This document shows, in pieces, positions 28,668-36,880 of a stretch of 64,000 nucleotides of DNA (the stretch's first letter is position 1; each line of letters begins with the position of its first letter). Made by a program: the position numbers and the translations under genes. The notes beneath the pieces are model-generated. The model had not been told where the DNA came from, searched no databases, and was given only the letters and a program-made list of their open reading frames with translations. The stretch is from Luteimonas viscosa (GTDB lineage Bacteria > Pseudomonadota > Gammaproteobacteria > Xanthomonadales > Xanthomonadaceae): assembly GCF_008244685.1 (NCBI RefSeq), contig NZ_VTFT01000001.1, positions 2,583,248 through 2,647,247 on the forward strand, written 5' to 3'.

Positions 28668-29708
28668 TCAGCCGGGCGCGATCGCGCGCCCGCTGGCGGC
28701 GCTGGCCAGGCCGGCTTCGAGCACGCGCATTACATCCAGCGCCTGGGCGGCGGTGACGGGCGCTTCCCCGCGCCCGAGGATCGCATCGCGCATCGCCGCG
28801 TAGCAGGCGCGGTAGTCGCCGCAAGGTCCTTCGAACGTGCGTGGCACCGGCACGCCATCGGCGATCGTGGTCAGGATGCCGGGTTGGGGATCGCATCCCC
28901 AGCCATCGGATCCCGGGACGACGCCATCGCGCAGCGCCGCCTCCTGCGGGTCGAGTCCGTGCTTGACGAAGCTGCCGCGCGTGCCGTGCGCGGCGAAGCG
29001 CGGTCCGTTCGCCGCCACCAGCGAGCCTGCGTGCAGGACCACCCGCAGGCGCCCGTAGCGCAGCACCAAATGGAAGAAGTCGTCGACCACCGCATCCGCG
29101 CGCTGCGCGCCGATGTCGGCCTGGATCGTGTCCGGCATGCCGAACAGCTGCAGCGCCTGGTCGACCAGGTGCGGCCCCAGGTCGAACCACAGGCCCGCGC
29201 CCGGGCCCGCGCGCTCGCGCCAGCGGTCTGGCACCTGCGGCCGGAAACGGTCGAAATGCGAGTGCAGTTCGGCCAGGTCTCCCAGCGCGCCCTGGTCGAT
29301 CAGCGCCCGCAACACCAGGAAGTCCGCGTCCCAGCGCCGGTTCTGGAACACGCTGGCGATACGGCCGGCGCCGCGCGCGGCATCCATCACGCGCCCGGCT
29401 TCCTCCAGTGTCGTGGTGAACGGCTTGTCCACCATGACGTGGCGGCCGGCCTGCAGCGCGGCGATGGCCAGCGGTGCGTGCACCGCGTTGGGTGCGGCGA
29501 TCACGACCAGATCGATGGCGTCGTCGGCGAAGGCCGCTGCCGGATCGCCGACGACCTGCGCCCCGGGCAGGTCGGCGTGCACCTTGCCGGCGTCGCCGGA
29601 CACGATGGTGTGCAGCCGCAGCCCGGCCGTGTGGGCGATCAGCGGGGCATGGAAGACGCGGCCGACATAGCCGTAGCCGACCAGCGCGACGTTCAGCGTG
29701 TCCGCCAT
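28668..29708 (-). CDS. Gfo/Idh/MocA family oxidoreductase
   Basis: A 346-residue NAD(P)-dependent sugar or polyol dehydrogenase-like protein. The Rossmann motif GYGYVGRVFH is near residue 11. The catalytic-region DKPFTTTLEEA is near residue 94. The C-terminal domain has WFDLGPHLVDQAL, where the His is the usual catalytic residue. It resembles E. coli YdgJ (scyllo-inositol dehydrogenase). The actual substrate cannot be told from sequence. It is 10 bases before the DUF2782 stop region on the same strand and probably forms an operon with that gene. Confidence 0.88.
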   Translation of the reverse strand: MADTLNVALVGYGYVGRVFHAPLIAHTAGLRLHTIVSGDAGKVHADLPGAQVVGDPAAAFADDAIDLVVIAAPNAVHAPLAIAALQAGRHVMVDKPFTTTLEEAGRVMDAARGAGRIASVFQNRRWDADFLVLRALIDQGALGDLAELHSHFDRFRPQVPDRWRERAGPGAGLWFDLGPHLVDQALQLFGMPDTIQADIGAQRADAVVDDFFHLVLRYGRLRVVLHAGSLVAANGPRFAAHGTRGSFVKHGLDPQEAALRDGVVPGSDGWGCDPQPGILTTIADGVPVPRTFEGPCGDYRACYAAMRDAILGRGEAPVTAAQALDVMRVLEAGLASAASGRAIAPG

Positions 29709-29718
29709 CGCGGGCGGC

Positions 29719-30012
29719 TTACCAGCCGAACAGCTTGAAATAGGTCTGCGGCGGGTCGTCGCCCTCGCGGGTCGAGATCACGCGGCCGTCGCGAACGTGC
29801 AGGTGGTAGCCCGGTCCGCGGGGCGGCTGCACATGCACCACCTGCAACTGGCCGGCGACGCGGTATTCGGTGATGACGTCGCCGTTGGATTCGGTGCGGA
29901 CGTTTTCGACCGCGTCGGCGGGAATCTCTACGCCGGAGGTGGCCGGCGTGGTGGCGCAGGCGCCGACGGCAAGCAGCAGCGGCAACAGCAGGGCGGAGTG
30001 CAGGCGGCGCAT
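29719..30012 (-). CDS. DUF2782 family lipoprotein
   Basis: A 97-residue exported protein. The signal peptide ends in the lipobox AVGAC, followed by a DUF2782 domain (VENVRTESNGDVITEY, YHLHVRDGRVI, ending YFKLFGW). Function is unknown. DUF2782 genes often adjoin polA in gamma-proteobacteria, and polA is the divergent neighbour here. The ATG at 30012 has GGGAG just upstream, and a more distant ATG would spoil the signal peptide. Confidence 0.85.
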   Translation of the reverse strand: MRRLHSALLLPLLLAVGACATTPATSGVEIPADAVENVRTESNGDVITEYRVAGQLQVVHVQPPRGPGYHLHVRDGRVISTREGDDPPQTYFKLFGW

Positions 30013-30389
30013 GGGGGGCTCCCGGCAATCGTGGAATCGCATTATGCGCCCGCGCGGGTGGGGCCGAGGTGATGCGGTGGAAGCCAGGGGGATGGGGTGA
30101 TTCGGCGTGGATCACGCGTGGACGCGCGCTGGTCGGTGCGGCTCCGTCGGGCCCGGTCCGGAAAGGCCGGGGATGCATGGGCATCGCGGCTGGGCGGGAC
30201 GTGGGCATGGACAGCGCGCGGCAGGAAACCGCTGTTTCGCGTGCGGGCGCGTTTCGTCATGCCGGCGGGTGTTGGGGTGGGTCTGGGGCAAGGAGCTGAA
30301 GGCGTCGCGATTCGACTTGCGTCACGCGTGGCGACGCGTTCGTCCGCGGGCCTCGTCCGGTTTCGTTTGGCGCGGCGTAGAATCGGGCC
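30013..30389. other. polA/DUF2782 divergent intergenic region
   Basis: A 377-base gap between divergent genes. I see no gene and no RNA structure here. Only the polA -10 element at its right end can be supported. Confidence 0.5.
30378..30383 (+). promoter_or_regulatory. polA -10 element, leaderless start
   Basis: TAGAAT ends six bases before the polA ATG at 30390, placing the expected transcription start on the A of the start codon. There is no ribosome site between them. Confidence 0.6.
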
Positions 30390-33167
30390 ATGCCAAGACT
30401 CGTGCTGATCGACGGTTCCTCGTACCTGTTCCGCGCGTTCCACGCGCTGCCGCCGCTGACCAACGCCGACGGCGAGCCGACCGGCGCGCTGTTCGGCGTG
30501 GTCAACATGCTGCGCGCGACGCTGAAGGAAGCGCCGGACTACGCCACCTTCGTCGTCGACGCCAGCGGACCTACCTTCCGCAACGAGCTCTACCCGGCCT
30601 ACAAGGCCAACCGACCGCCGATGCCGGACGAATTGCGCGCGCAGGTCGAGCCGATGTGCCGGATCGTCGAGGCGCTGGGCTTCACCATCCTGCGCGTGCC
30701 GGGCGTGGAGGCCGACGACGTGATCGGGACCCTCGCGCTGCAGGGCGCCGCGGACGGCATCGACATCACCATCTCCACCGGCGACAAGGACTTCGCGCAG
30801 CTGGTGCGGGTGCCGGCTTCCGGCAGCGGGCGCGTGGAGCTGGTCAACACCATGACCGGCAGCCGCATGGACAGCGACGAGGCGGTGATGGCGAAGTTCG
30901 GCGTGCGCGCCGCGCAGATCGTCGACATGCTGGCGCTGATGGGCGACAGCGTCGACAACATCCCCGGCGTGCCCAAGTGCGGGCCCAAGACCGCGGCCAA
31001 GTGGCTGGCCGAATACGGCACGCTCGACGGCGTGATCGCCAATGCCGGCGCGATCAAGGGCAAGATCGGCGAGAACCTGCGCGAGGCCCTGCCGCAACTG
31101 CCGCTGAGCCGGCAACTGGCGACGATCCGGACCGACGTCGCGCTCGAGGTCGCGCCCACCGGGCTGCACCTGCGTCCGCGCGACGTCGATTCGCTGCGCG
31201 AGCTCTATGCCCGCTACGGATTCAACCAGGCCCTGAAGGAGCTCGACGGCAACGGCGTCGCCGGCGTCGTGGAAAAGGAGCCGGGCACGGCGCGCGGCAG
31301 TGGCCGCTATACCGCGCCGGTGGTGCAGGACGAGGCGCCTCCGGACCCCGCGCTCTCCGCGCCGGGCGAGTACGAGGCGATCCTCACGCGGTCGCAGCTG
31401 GACGAGTGGCTGGCGAAACTGCGCGCGGCGGGCGAGTTCGCGCTCGACACCGAGACCGACTCGCTCGACCCGATGCGCGCCAACCTCGTCGGCCTCAGCA
31501 TCGCGGTGGAGACGGGACGCGCGGCCTACCTGCCACTCGCGCACGATTATCCCGGTGCGCCGGCGCAGCTCGACCGCGCCGCCGTGCTCGCCGCGTTGCG
31601 GCCCCTGCTCGAGGATCCGGCCGTGCGCAAGCTCGGCCAGCACGGCAAGTACGACCTGCACGTGCTGCGCCGCCACGGGATCGACGTGCTTGGTTACGCC
31701 GACGACACCATGCTCGAGAGCTTCGTGCTCAACTCCGGGCAGCGCCACGACATGGATTCGCTGGCGCAACGGCTGCTCGGCTACGAGACGATCCGGTACG
31801 AAGCGGTGGCCGGCAAGGGCAGCAAGCAGATCCCGTTCTCGCACGTCGCCATCGACGACGCCACGCGTTATGCGGCCGAGGATGCCGACATCACCCTGCG
31901 CCTGCACCGCGTGCTGGCGCCGAAGCTCGCCGCCGAGCCCGCGCTCGAGCGCGTCTACCGCGGGATCGAGATGCCGCTGGTGCCGGTGCTGGAACGGATC
32001 GAGGCCAATGGCGTCATGGTCGATGCCGAGGAACTGCGCCGCCAGACCGCCGACCTGTCGCGACGCATGCTCGCCGCGCAGCAGAAGGCGACCGAACTGG
32101 CCGGGCGCACGTTCAACCTGGATTCGCCGAAGCAGCTGTGCGCGCTGCTGTTCGAGGAACTGAAGCTGCCGGCGCTGGTGAAGACGCCCAAGGGCCAGCC
32201 CAGCACCAACGAGGAAGCGCTGGAAGCGATCGCCGACCAGCACGAGTTGCCGCGCGTCATCCTCCACTACCGCGGCCTGGCCAAGCTGCGCAGCACCTAT
32301 ACCGAGAAGCTGCCGGAGATGGTCAACCCGCACACCGGCCGCGTGCACACCAGCTACCACCAGGCGGGTGCGGCGACGGGGCGACTGGCGTCGAGCGATC
32401 CCAACCTGCAGAACATCCCGATCCGCACCGAGGACGGCCGCCGCATCCGCAAGGCCTTCGTCGCGCCGGAAGGAAGGCGTCTGGTCGCCTGCGACTACTC
32501 GCAGATCGAGCTGCGGATCATGGCCCACCTCTCCGAGGACGACGGCCTGCTGCGCGCCTTCGCCGCCGGCGCCGACATCCACCGCGCCACCGCGGCGGAA
32601 GTGTTCGGCCGCACGCTGGAAGAGGTGACCTCCAACGAACGTCGCGCCGCCAAGGCGATCAACTTCGGCCTGATGTACGGCATGAGCGCGTTCGGGCTGG
32701 CGCGCAACCTCGGCATCGGCCGCGGCGAGGCCCAGGACTACATCGCCACCTACTTCTCCCGCTACCCGGGCGTGCGCGACTACATGGAGCGCACCCGGCA
32801 GCAGGCGCGCGAGCAGGGCTTCGTCGAAACGGTGTTCGGGCGGCGGTTGTACCTGGACTTCATCCACAAGGGCAACCAGGCCCAGCGCGCAGGCGCCGAG
32901 CGCGCCGCGATCAATGCGCCGATGCAGGGCACCGCGGCCGACATCATCAAGCGCGCGATGGTGGACATCGACGGCTGGCTCGCCGGGCAGGGGGGCGCGG
33001 CGCTGATGATCCTGCAGGTGCACGACGAGCTGGTGTTCGAGGTCGACGCCGGCTTCGTCGACACCCTGCTGCGCGAGGTGCCGGCGCGAATGGCGGCAGC
33101 CGCAGAACTGCGTGTTCCGCTGGTGGTGGATTCCGGCACGGGCATGAACTGGGACGAGGCGCATTGA
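30390..33167 (+). CDS. polA: DNA polymerase I
   Basis: A 925-residue repair and lagging-strand polymerase. It has the 5'-3' exonuclease domain (about residues 1-300), a 3'-5' exonuclease domain with an intact DTETD motif (about 350) and a family A polymerase domain. Polymerase motifs are DYSQIELRI (A), KAINFGLMYG (B, O-helix) and QVHDELVFEV (C). Length and domain order are standard. The ATG at 30390 directly follows a TAGAAT -10 with no ribosome site, suggesting a leaderless transcript. A candidate sX13-like sRNA follows. Confidence 0.97.
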   Translation: MPRLVLIDGSSYLFRAFHALPPLTNADGEPTGALFGVVNMLRATLKEAPDYATFVVDASGPTFRNELYPAYKANRPPMPDELRAQVEPMCRIVEALGFTILRVPGVEADDVIGTLALQGAADGIDITISTGDKDFAQLVRVPASGSGRVELVNTMTGSRMDSDEAVMAKFGVRAAQIVDMLALMGDSVDNIPGVPKCGPKTAAKWLAEYGTLDGVIANAGAIKGKIGENLREALPQLPLSRQLATIRTDVALEVAPTGLHLRPRDVDSLRELYARYGFNQALKELDGNGVAGVVEKEPGTARGSGRYTAPVVQDEAPPDPALSAPGEYEAILTRSQLDEWLAKLRAAGEFALDTETDSLDPMRANLVGLSIAVETGRAAYLPLAHDYPGAPAQLDRAAVLAALRPLLEDPAVRKLGQHGKYDLHVLRRHGIDVLGYADDTMLESFVLNSGQRHDMDSLAQRLLGYETIRYEAVAGKGSKQIPFSHVAIDDATRYAAEDADITLRLHRVLAPKLAAEPALERVYRGIEMPLVPVLERIEANGVMVDAEELRRQTADLSRRMLAAQQKATELAGRTFNLDSPKQLCALLFEELKLPALVKTPKGQPSTNEEALEAIADQHELPRVILHYRGLAKLRSTYTEKLPEMVNPHTGRVHTSYHQAGAATGRLASSDPNLQNIPIRTEDGRRIRKAFVAPEGRRLVACDYSQIELRIMAHLSEDDGLLRAFAAGADIHRATAAEVFGRTLEEVTSNERRAAKAINFGLMYGMSAFGLARNLGIGRGEAQDYIATYFSRYPGVRDYMERTRQQAREQGFVETVFGRRLYLDFIHKGNQAQRAGAERAAINAPMQGTAADIIKRAMVDIDGWLAGQGGAALMILQVHDELVFEVDAGFVDTLLREVPARMAAAAELRVPLVVDSGTGMNWDEAH

Positions 33168-33397
33168 ACACGGGAACGACGGTCGGCGAGCGCCATCCGC
33201 AGGCGCCGTGGGAGCGCTCACGGCGCGCCGCGGGTGCGTGGATGGTGCCGGCATGACCTTTGGCAGGGCATGTAACTGCATGTAACTCCGTGAAAAACAG
33301 GAGTGCGAATCGCACAGGTAAACGCGGGCTGAATTCTTCCGGCCCGCAAGCGACTTCTTCACGAACTCTCAATGTTCGGGGTGGTCATATAGCTCGC

Positions 33398-33520
33398 GAC
33401 AGATGCAAGGTCTGTCGCTGATCTCCTCCCATCCCCTGGAGCAGAGATCCGGAACGCAAGACTTCTCCCCGAGTCCCGTTCCCGAGCCCCGCCGGCCCCC
33501 CCTGCCTGCGGGGCTTTTTA
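33398..33520 (+). ncRNA. Candidate sX13-like small RNA
   Basis: A predicted RNA of about 120 nt between polA and dinB. CATATA/TATAGC (33386-33393) is a fitting -10. Three hairpins are readable: GACAGA/TCTGTC (33398-33403 with 33411-33416), GATCTC/GAGATC around 33420-33449, and GGAACG/CGTTCC around 33451-33480. A terminator (GCCCCGC with GCGGGGC, 33486-33492 and 33508-33514, then five Ts) closes it. Loops are C-rich (CTCCCATCCCC, CTCCCC). Hairpins with C-rich loops downstream of polA match what I recall of the xanthomonad sRNA sX13. Its C-rich loops pair with G-rich mRNA 5' ends. The rest of the gap (33168-33385) shows only a short GCATGTAACT repeat near 33270. Confidence 0.7.
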
Positions 33521-33522
33521 TT
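33486..33522 (+). terminator. Terminator of the candidate sRNA
   Basis: A seven-base-pair GC stem, a 15-nt C-rich loop and TTTTTATT. There is no open reading frame immediately upstream, so it most likely ends a non-coding transcript. Confidence 0.85.
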
Positions 33523-33603
33523 GCCCGCCGCGCGGGCCGGCTCGAGCGCCCGATGCAGCCGGGACACCCGCTGTGGGGTCCGGCGCCCGGCGCCGGCAGG
33601 GCC

Positions 33604-33609
33604 TAGAAT
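33604..33609 (+). promoter_or_regulatory. dinB -10 element
   Basis: TAGAAT lies 10 bases before the predicted GTG start of dinB at 33620, so the leader would be only a few bases long. No LexA-type site is evident to me in this short interval. Confidence 0.5.
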
Positions 33610-33619
33610 CCGCGCATCC

Positions 33620-34699
33620 GTGCGCAAGATCATCCACATCGACATGGACGCGTTCTACGCGTCGGTGGAGCAGCGCGACGATCCGTCGCTGCGCGGCCGG
33701 CCCGTGGTCGTCGCCTGGCGCGGCGCGCGTTCGGTGGTCTGCGCGGCCTCCTACGAGGCACGCAGGTACGGCGTGCGTTCGGCGATGCCGGCCATGCGTG
33801 CCGAGCGGCTGTGCCCCGACGCGGTGTTCGTGCCGCCGGACTTCGTGCGCTACAAGGCGGTGTCGCGCCAGGTGCGCGCGATCTTCCTCGAGCACACCGC
33901 CCTGGTCGAGCCGCTGTCGCTGGACGAGGCCTATCTCGACGTCACCGAACCCAGGATCGCCGCAGCCAGCGCCACCGCGACCGCGCAGGCGATCCGCGCC
34001 CGGATCCGCGAGGAAACGCGGCTGACGGCGTCGGCGGGCGTGGCGCCGAACAAGTTCATCGCCAAGATCGCCTCCGACTGGAACAAGCCCGACGGCCTGT
34101 GCGTGATCAGGCCGGCGCAGGTGGAGGCGTTCCTGACGCCGCTGCCGGTCGGGCGCATTCCCGGCGTGGGCAAGGTGATGCAGGGCAAGCTCGAACGGCT
34201 CGGCGTCCGCACCGTCGGCGACCTGCGGGCGCTGCCGCGGGAGGAACTGCAGTCGCGCTTCGGCAGCTTCGGCGTGGCGCTGCACCGGCGTGCGCGCGGC
34301 ATCGACGATCGCCCGGTGGAACCGGACCAGCCGGTGCAGTCGATCTCGGCCGAGGACACCTTCGAGCGCGACCTGCCACTGGGCGAACTCGAGCCGCACA
34401 TCCGCCGGATCGCGGAGAAGGCCTGGAATGCGACCCGCAGGACCGAACGCGTGGGGCGCACGGTGGTGCTCAAGCTCAAGACCGCGCAGTTCCGCATCCT
34501 CACCCGCAGCCTGACGCCGGATGCGCCGCCGCCGTCTCAGGACGCTTTCACCGCCATCGCATTGGCGTTGCTCGAACGCGTCGACCTGCCGGACGAGACG
34601 CGCTACCGCCTGGTGGGCGTGGGCCTGTCCAATTTCCGCGACGCGGAGGACGTCGCGCCGCAGCCGGGTCTGTTCCCCGCGGAGGCGGCGGCGTCCTGA
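33620..34699 (+). CDS. dinB: DNA polymerase IV
   Basis: A 359-residue Y-family translesion polymerase. The start VRKIIHIDMDAFYASVEQRD carries the first catalytic Asp, and SLDEAYLDVT carries the second Asp/Glu pair. ASAGVAPNKFIAKIASDWNKP, the HhH segment GRIPGVGKVM and the little-finger domain follow. The GTG at 33620 is preferred over the longer frame from 33521 because DinB proteins begin directly with this motif and because the upstream bases encode the sRNA terminator region. No ribosome site is visible, matching its short-leader promoter. Confidence 0.93.
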   Translation: MRKIIHIDMDAFYASVEQRDDPSLRGRPVVVAWRGARSVVCAASYEARRYGVRSAMPAMRAERLCPDAVFVPPDFVRYKAVSRQVRAIFLEHTALVEPLSLDEAYLDVTEPRIAAASATATAQAIRARIREETRLTASAGVAPNKFIAKIASDWNKPDGLCVIRPAQVEAFLTPLPVGRIPGVGKVMQGKLERLGVRTVGDLRALPREELQSRFGSFGVALHRRARGIDDRPVEPDQPVQSISAEDTFERDLPLGELEPHIRRIAEKAWNATRRTERVGRTVVLKLKTAQFRILTRSLTPDAPPPSQDAFTAIALALLERVDLPDETRYRLVGVGLSNFRDAEDVAPQPGLFPAEAAAS

Positions 34700-34774
34700 G
34701 CGTGCGCGGGGCCCCACGATCGTGCGTCGCAGCGACGGCCGTTAGACTGCAGGCCCCTGGAACGAGGCAAGGCG

Positions 34775-35482
34775 ATGTCCGCAGTACCGCGCGCCATGCT
34801 GTTCGACCTGGACGGCACCCTGGTCGACAGCGCCCACGGCATCGCCTGGGCGGTGAACCGGACCCTGGCCGAACTCGGGCACCCGGCCGCGGACGAGACG
34901 CTGGTGCGCACCTGGATCGGCGAGGGCGCGCGCTTCCTGCTGCACCGCGCGCTGCGCCATGCCGGCGCCGACCTGCCCGACGGCGAGGCCTTCGATCGCG
35001 TCTTCGCCCTGCTGATGCGGCACTACGCGGCGTCGCTGCCGCGCCAGGCGCGCGCGTATCCCGGCGCGGACGCGGCGCTGCGCGGGCTGCGCGAGCGCGG
35101 GGTGGCAGTGGCGCTGTGCACCAACAAGCCCCAGCGCTTCATCGATCCGCTGCTCGAGGCGCTCGACTGGCGCGCGTTGTTCGACGGGATCGTCGGCGGC
35201 GACACGCTGCCCGAGTGCAAGCCTTCGGCGCTGCCGTTGTTGCACCTGGCGCGCGCGCTCGACGCGCCGGTCGAGGCCTGCCTGATGGTCGGCGACTCGC
35301 ACACCGATGCCGCGGCGGCGCACGCCGCCGGCATGCCGCTGGTGCTGGTGGACTACGGCTATCACCGCGAGTTCGATCTGCATGGCGCGGGCGCGGTGGC
35401 GGTCACCGGCGACCTGCGCATGCTGCTGCAGATGCCGGCTCCTGGCGCAGGCGCGCTCGCGGTGCCAACCGGCGCCGTCTAG
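34775..35482 (+). CDS. gph: Phosphoglycolate phosphatase-like HAD hydrolase
   Basis: A 235-residue HAD-superfamily phosphatase. Motif I is DLDGTLVDS (about residue 11), motif II is ALCTNKPQ, the motif III Lys lies in PECKPSALPL, and motif IV is VGDSHTDAAAA. Family Gph proteins dephosphorylate 2-phosphoglycolate formed during DNA repair, which fits its position after dinB. The last 16 or so codons (from about 35434) lie inside the first unit of a 163-bp tandem repeat, so the C-terminal tail is repeat-derived. A TAGACT -10-like hexamer is at 34743-34748. Confidence 0.85.
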   Translation: MSAVPRAMLFDLDGTLVDSAHGIAWAVNRTLAELGHPAADETLVRTWIGEGARFLLHRALRHAGADLPDGEAFDRVFALLMRHYAASLPRQARAYPGADAALRGLRERGVAVALCTNKPQRFIDPLLEALDWRALFDGIVGGDTLPECKPSALPLLHLARALDAPVEACLMVGDSHTDAAAAHAAGMPLVLVDYGYHREFDLHGAGAVAVTGDLRMLLQMPAPGAGALAVPTGAV

Positions 35483-35930
35483 CCGCTGCAGGACGGCAAG
35501 GCCGCAAGCCGCTTCCGGGACGATGTCGGTGCGATCGTGGGGGTCGCGACCGCCGCATCCCCGCCCCGGGTGCGCTTCGCTTACCCGGGCTACGCGCTGC
35601 CGGCTCATGGCGCAGGCGTGCACGCGTGCCAACCGGGCCGTCTAGCCGCCGCAGGACGGCTAGGCCGCGAACCGCCTCCGGGACGATGTCGGTGCGATCG
35701 TGGGGCGCGCGACCGCCGCATCTCCGCCCCGGGTGCGCTTCGCTTACCCGGGCTACGCGCTGCCGGCTCATGGCGCAGGCGTGCACGCGGTGCCAACCGG
35801 GCCGTCTAGCTGCCGCAGGACGGCTGGGCCGCGAACCGCCTCCGGGACGATGTCGGTGCGATCGTGGGGGGCGCGACCGCCGCATCCCCGCCCCGGGTGC
35901 GCTTCGCTTACCCGGGCTACGCGCTGCGGA
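35434..35930. repeat. Three tandem copies of a ~163-bp repeat
   Basis: Landmark GGACGATGTCGGTGCGATCG recurs at 35518, 35681 and 35845 (spacing 163 and 164). CCGGCTC recurs at about 35435, 35600 and 35763. Copies are nearly identical, and the first begins inside the phosphatase gene. Each copy carries one arm of the dispersed element seen at 167-249. No protein-coding signal spans the array. Apart from the array, 35483-36122 holds only a TAGGCT hexamer and the ribosome site of the next gene. Confidence 0.88.
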
Positions 35931-36122
35931 TGCCGGCTGCGGATACGGCCTCGCCGGTGGTGTCCTCGGCGACGCGTAGCCGCCGCGGCAGGCGGGCTCC
36001 GGGCTATTCGTCGCCACGCGCCCGTCGAACCCGGGCGCGCTGTCAGCACTCGTGCCTGTTTGCTGCCAACACGCCGCGCCCGCGCAGCGCTAGGCTCGGG
36101 TCGGACCAACGAGGAGGCAGGC

Positions 36123-36599
36123 ATGAGCGGGATCCGACAGGGGGCGGCGGCCGCGTTGTGGCAGGCGGTGATCCGCGAGGCGCTGGCCACGCGCGGCGCG
36201 GAACTCGACGAATCGCAGGAAAGCTATCTGGTGTTCGTGCTGCTGCGCCACCAGCGCGACGCGCACCTGCTCGCGCGCATCCAGGCGCTGGAATGGCTCG
36301 ATGCGCAGGCACAGGCCGGCAGCGTCCGTACCGACGCGCTGCGCGACGTCGGCGATCGCTGCCTGCTGGTGGCCGGGCTGTTCCCGGCGCTGGCGCGCCG
36401 GCGCCGGGTCGGCGTGGAGTACTTCGTGGACCTTGGCCGCGGCGCCTACCAGGGCGTGGCCGATGCCGGGCGCGACGCCTATGCCGAACTGTTCGCGCGC
36501 CTGGCCGGCACCTACGACGAGCTGGTGGCGACGCTGCAGGCGGTGCGCGGTCTGGTCCCCTTGCCGGTGCCGATCGCACACGCGCGCGCCCTGCACTGA
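36123..36599 (+). CDS. Conserved hypothetical protein
   Basis: A 158-residue, mostly helical soluble protein (start MSGIRQGAAAALWQAVIREA). It lacks a signal peptide, membrane segment or catalytic motif that I can name. GAGGAGG (36111-36117) before the ATG supports the start. I recall similar proteins of unknown function in xanthomonads, with ESYLVFVLLRH and LLVAGLFPALARRRRV as likely conserved segments. It follows the repeat array and stands alone; nothing in its surroundings suggests a role. Confidence 0.75.
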   Translation: MSGIRQGAAAALWQAVIREALATRGAELDESQESYLVFVLLRHQRDAHLLARIQALEWLDAQAQAGSVRTDALRDVGDRCLLVAGLFPALARRRRVGVEYFVDLGRGAYQGVADAGRDAYAELFARLAGTYDELVATLQAVRGLVPLPVPIAHARALH

Positions 36600-36880
36600 C
36601 GCGGTCGGGCATGCGGGTCTGCGCCCGGCGCTGTCGCGCGTGCATCCCGCCTGCGTCGTAGGCAGCGCTGCCCCCGGGCAACGTGGCCCGCGTCGCAGCG
36701 GGCGTGCCGTACCTGGCCGAGCGCTGCCCGATGGGCTTCAGTGCACCGGCGGGACGGCGACGCCGGTTGCCCACGCGCGCGTCGGCCGCCCAACCCGTCG
36801 GTCGCCAGCCAGCCGCCTGCGCGCATGCGGCCGCGCAGCACCGGGCTGGCGGCCGGCCCGATGATGCTCCTGCGCCCGCG

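Noticed and set aside
30013..30389. Small genes between DUF2782 and polA
   Set aside because: Frames here lack ribosome sites and recognisable protein features; the region is better explained as promoter space.
35434..35930. CRISPR array
   Set aside because: Units are about 163 bp and near-identical over their full length, with no short repeats alternating with unique spacers, and no cas genes are nearby.
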